The notes under the pieces are model-generated. The model was not told the DNA's origin, ran no database searches, and saw nothing but the letters and a program-made list of their open reading frames with translations. Source: Papiliotrema nemorosa (taxonomy: Eukaryota; Basidiomycota; Tremellomycetes; Tremellales; Rhynchogastremaceae). Taken from it: DNA of 35,408 nucleotides. The stretch lies in NCBI GenBank assembly GCA_032158125.1, contig JASKOT010000063.1, forward strand, positions 1-35,408. Reading direction: 5' to 3'. The first letter of the stretch is position 1, and each line of letters opens with the position of its first letter. Below are positions 33,355-35,408 of this stretch, one piece after another. The position numbers and the translations under genes are program-made.

Positions 33355-34140
33355 ATGCCCGACTTCACATCAATGCAAGATCTCTCGATGGAGATATGGG
33401 AGGAACTCTTTGGAGACAGAGATACGTCTGATAGTGTTCGACACGTCCGAAGCAGTGGGCTGCCGATGGACCTGACTCACTCTTCGGCTTCAAATACCGA
33501 GGACGCACTCTCGGGCTACACAGTTGTGCAGACCGACGCGCTGTCTCGACCGACTGCCGTCGAACCTCGAGAGCTGACGGCTGGCGACGGCGGAGGTCGC
33601 ACTCAGTCTGAGATGCCCCTCGACCTCGCATTCGACTCAGATCGTCGTGATTCGAGAGTGCGTCCTGGGATGGGCCCGTTGCCGGGCGTGGACCCACTTC
33701 GGAGTTTTCCTGGTGGCCGCCGACGAGAATCCGTTGTCACGCTGACGAGCATCAAGAACAATCTCGAACGCTCACTCTTTAGCTTCACACTCCTCAAGAC
33801 CAAGTGCCCACTCTCCACTACGCTTCATGAGATACACCCGACTCTAACAAGCTCTGCTCATTCAATCGAGGAATTGCTCAATGCACTGCTCCCTTACAGC
33901 AATATTTCTGCAGCGGAATCCGAACAGCCGCGCTGTGTTTCTGCAAGGACTTTGGTGACTCGCCTCGCTCAGCTGGAAGCTGGACTAGAGAAAGACTCGG
34001 GATTTCACTCGAGGTGCTTGGGCTTCGACAAGTGTACATTCATTTACGCAATCATCCGGAACATCGTTGATGATGATCGACAGAGCGTGGAATTGTTGAA
34101 AACCTATATATCTGTAAATAACCCACCAACGGTGGAATGA
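33355..34140 (+). CDS. hypothetical protein, intronless ORF 2
   Basis: An unrecognised 261-residue protein, 276 bp downstream of ORF 1 on the same strand. The ATG at 33355 is the first in frame. About 125 N-terminal residues are polar and probably disordered. The second half is helical, starting with RRRESVVTLTSIKNNLERSLFSF and continuing with SIEELLNALLPY, SARTLVTRLAQLEAGLEKD and TFIYAIIRNIVDDDRQSVELLKTYI. The layout (disordered N-half, RRR motif, SI-x-x-N-x-ER, helical C-half) is like that of ORF 1, which suggests distant tandem paralogues, but identity is too low to be sure by eye. It has no introns, membrane segments or known domain. Confidence 0.55.
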   Translation: MPDFTSMQDLSMEIWEELFGDRDTSDSVRHVRSSGLPMDLTHSSASNTEDALSGYTVVQTDALSRPTAVEPRELTAGDGGGRTQSEMPLDLAFDSDRRDSRVRPGMGPLPGVDPLRSFPGGRRRESVVTLTSIKNNLERSLFSFTLLKTKCPLSTTLHEIHPTLTSSAHSIEELLNALLPYSNISAAESEQPRCVSARTLVTRLAQLEAGLEKDSGFHSRCLGFDKCTFIYAIIRNIVDDDRQSVELLKTYISVNNPPTVE

Positions 34141-35030
34141 GCGTTTGGTTGTTAGCATAAGAAGACCTTGCTTGAGTGAACGAGTACCAATTTTTTGGCA
34201 GGAATGAGGTGACTAGATCTAGGGTCGTAAACTAGAACGGTGCACAGTCAAGGGGGATGGCATCGCCCTCAAGCCCAATTGTGGCGAAAATTGGCCAAGG
34301 GCATTGAGTCAGTATGGAGTAGGGGATAATACAGTAGTACTGCGACAACGGGAAGATGCTCTACCCTGATCTGCATTGATCTACCTGGGGACAAAGGCGA
34401 TGTCGAGCGAGTGAGCCTGTACGTGCAGACGTCCCACGAGCTTATCCGGCTGATATCCGCCAATCTAAGGAAAGACTACAGTACTTCCCCACCCATGCTT
34501 TGTCGGCATGCCGCACCCCACAGTTCCCGAGCGCACGTTGTCGACCCTCCTTTCCTCGACCTCCCCCTGTCCACACTTCTCACTTCTCGGACATGTCGGA
34601 GTCCAGTTCGGAGTCGCATACTGCAGAACTTGAGAAGACGCCGAGCGTACATAGTTGACCAGGGCAGCGTCGAGAGTCTTCTAAAGGGCATAGCCCTTGA
34701 AATTTCGTGCCTGCGGCTCCTGTACAGTATGTATGTATGTATGAGTCGACCTTTCTCAGAAGGGCTAAACATTTTCGCACGCTTTACACCCTCCGATGGG
34801 AAGCACGCTCTTTCTCCGTGCCAACCTCTGATGGGACTTGCGGTTTATCTGTTCTGCTCACCTACGCCTATTACACCTGGTCGGAGTCGTAAGCGTCTTG
34901 GGCTTCCAGCGGTCTGAAAGGTGGAGAATGGACCGCTGTGGTCTGGTCTGTACATGTATAAAATGCGCACACATATCTCTGCTTTGAATGTCTCTACCCG
35001 CATTCGAAAGTGAACTTCCGCTAGACCGCG
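34141..35030. other. 890-bp region with only weak coding signal
   Basis: No confident gene. A 17-bp (GTAT)4 microsatellite lies at 34727-34743. A possible small spliced gene begins at ATG 34592 (MSESSSESHTAELEKTPS). A 40-nt GT-AG intron could join that segment to a frame ending at 34917, but the joined protein resembles nothing and the donor is weak, so it is not called. The rest holds nothing I can support. Confidence 0.4.
34727..34743. repeat. GTAT tetranucleotide microsatellite
   Basis: Four GTAT units plus one G. It could also be read as repeated GTATGT splice donors for the doubtful gene around it. Confidence 0.7.
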
Positions 35031-35291
35031 ATGCCCAGACACAGTCATTCTCATAGAGACAGAGAGTCGAGGCGTCACCGCAACCGTGAAGCGATTGACC
35101 CGAACTTCCTCCTCTGTAGTGGAGAGGAATTTGAAGGCATCTCCCCGGACGCCATGGATCTGGATGTTGATGCGCAGAGGACTGAGACCAGTTATCAAAT
35201 GACGCTTGGCCCAGGTGAGCCCCCGGAAATCTCTGGATCATCGAGTGGGCTACACACGGCAACCGAGTTTCAGTCTGGGACACTGTCATAA
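35031..35291 (+). CDS. small hypothetical protein, intronless ORF 3
   Basis: An 86-residue open frame from ATG 35031 to the stop at 35291. The start is strongly basic (PRHSHSHRDRESRRHRNRE) and the rest acidic and serine/glycine-rich (EEFEGISPDAMDLDVD, ISGSSSGLHTATEF). It is probably a disordered polypeptide or the first exon of a longer gene: GTGAGC at 35215-35220 is a possible splice donor, and the window ends 117 bp after the stop. The minus strand also has open frames here, so this call is tentative. Confidence 0.35.
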   Translation: MPRHSHSHRDRESRRHRNREAIDPNFLLCSGEEFEGISPDAMDLDVDAQRTETSYQMTLGPGEPPEISGSSSGLHTATEFQSGTLS

Positions 35292-35408
35292 CACACGGCA
35301 CATATCAACTGGTTCATGGGATAGTACCACAAAGTACTAAGCAAGAAAACCTACGGATATAAGAGTAGTTACCGTAGTATCTAGACCCCCCAGAGATTGT
35401 ATCTCTTA

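Noticed and set aside
34592..34917. Two-exon small gene beginning MSESSSESH
   Set aside because: The donor GTACAT is weak, the joined protein resembles nothing, and the frame crosses a microsatellite.
1..35408. tRNA, rRNA, transposon, CRISPR or prophage content
   Set aside because: Reading both strands I found no T-loop/A-box pairs forming a cloverleaf, no long terminal or inverted repeats with a transposase, and no spaced repeat array. A tRNAscan-SE and RepeatMasker run would settle this.

Overview
The window looks like nuclear DNA of a basidiomycetous yeast, most likely a Tremellomycete (Cryptococcus/Kwoniella-like). The evidence is dense packing of typical eukaryotic genes on both strands, many very short introns (mostly 33-80 nt) in nearly every gene, intergenic gaps of 0.2-0.9 kb, and fungal families such as Cwf18, Ams1, calcipressin and the DUF2421 transporters. 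No bacterial, viral, transposon, CRISPR, rRNA or convincing tRNA signal was seen. Gene models were built by hand: donor and acceptor sites were chosen so that every exon junction keeps the reading frame and restores family-conserved sequence. Exon coordinates given in the entries come from that splicing exercise.

Layout, left to right. 1-1491: no supportable gene. 1492-3416 (-): DPH1, diphthamide synthesis. 3613-4315 (+): Cwf18/CCDC12 spliceosome factor, divergent from DPH1. 4546-6656 (-): Met12-type methylenetetrahydrofolate reductase. 7033-10478 (+): large DUF2421/FUSC (Bre4-like) membrane protein, divergent from MET12 across a promoter with several inverted repeats. 11396-13251 (+): hexose-type sugar porter. 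13494-14335 (-): nicotinamidase PNC1. 14636-15617 (+): calcipressin RCN1/CBP1, divergent from PNC1. 15844-18921 (-): CCX/NCLX-type cation/calcium exchanger, convergent with RCN1. 19329-23581 (-): 1357-residue disordered protein with a C-terminal RING-H2. 24104-28115 (-): alpha-mannosidase AMS1 (16 exons). 28841-30926 (+): alpha-glucoside/maltose-type transporter, divergent from AMS1. 31273-31774 (-): mitochondrial ATPase inhibitor INH1. 32191-35291 (+): three intronless ORFs of unknown function.

Most genes are housekeeping (translation factor modification, splicing, one-carbon, NAD+ and vacuolar glycan turnover). Two neighbour pairs make functional sense: the calcineurin regulator with a calcium exchanger, and the mannosidase with a sugar transporter. 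I do not see a new multi-gene system. The most unusual signals are in gene structure: two GC-AG introns that conserved protein sequence requires, PNC1 introns placed exactly at active-site residues (one is 33 nt, in frame, and splits the catalytic cysteine codon), micro-exons of 16 and 19 nt, and a cluster of intron-free unknown ORFs at the right end.
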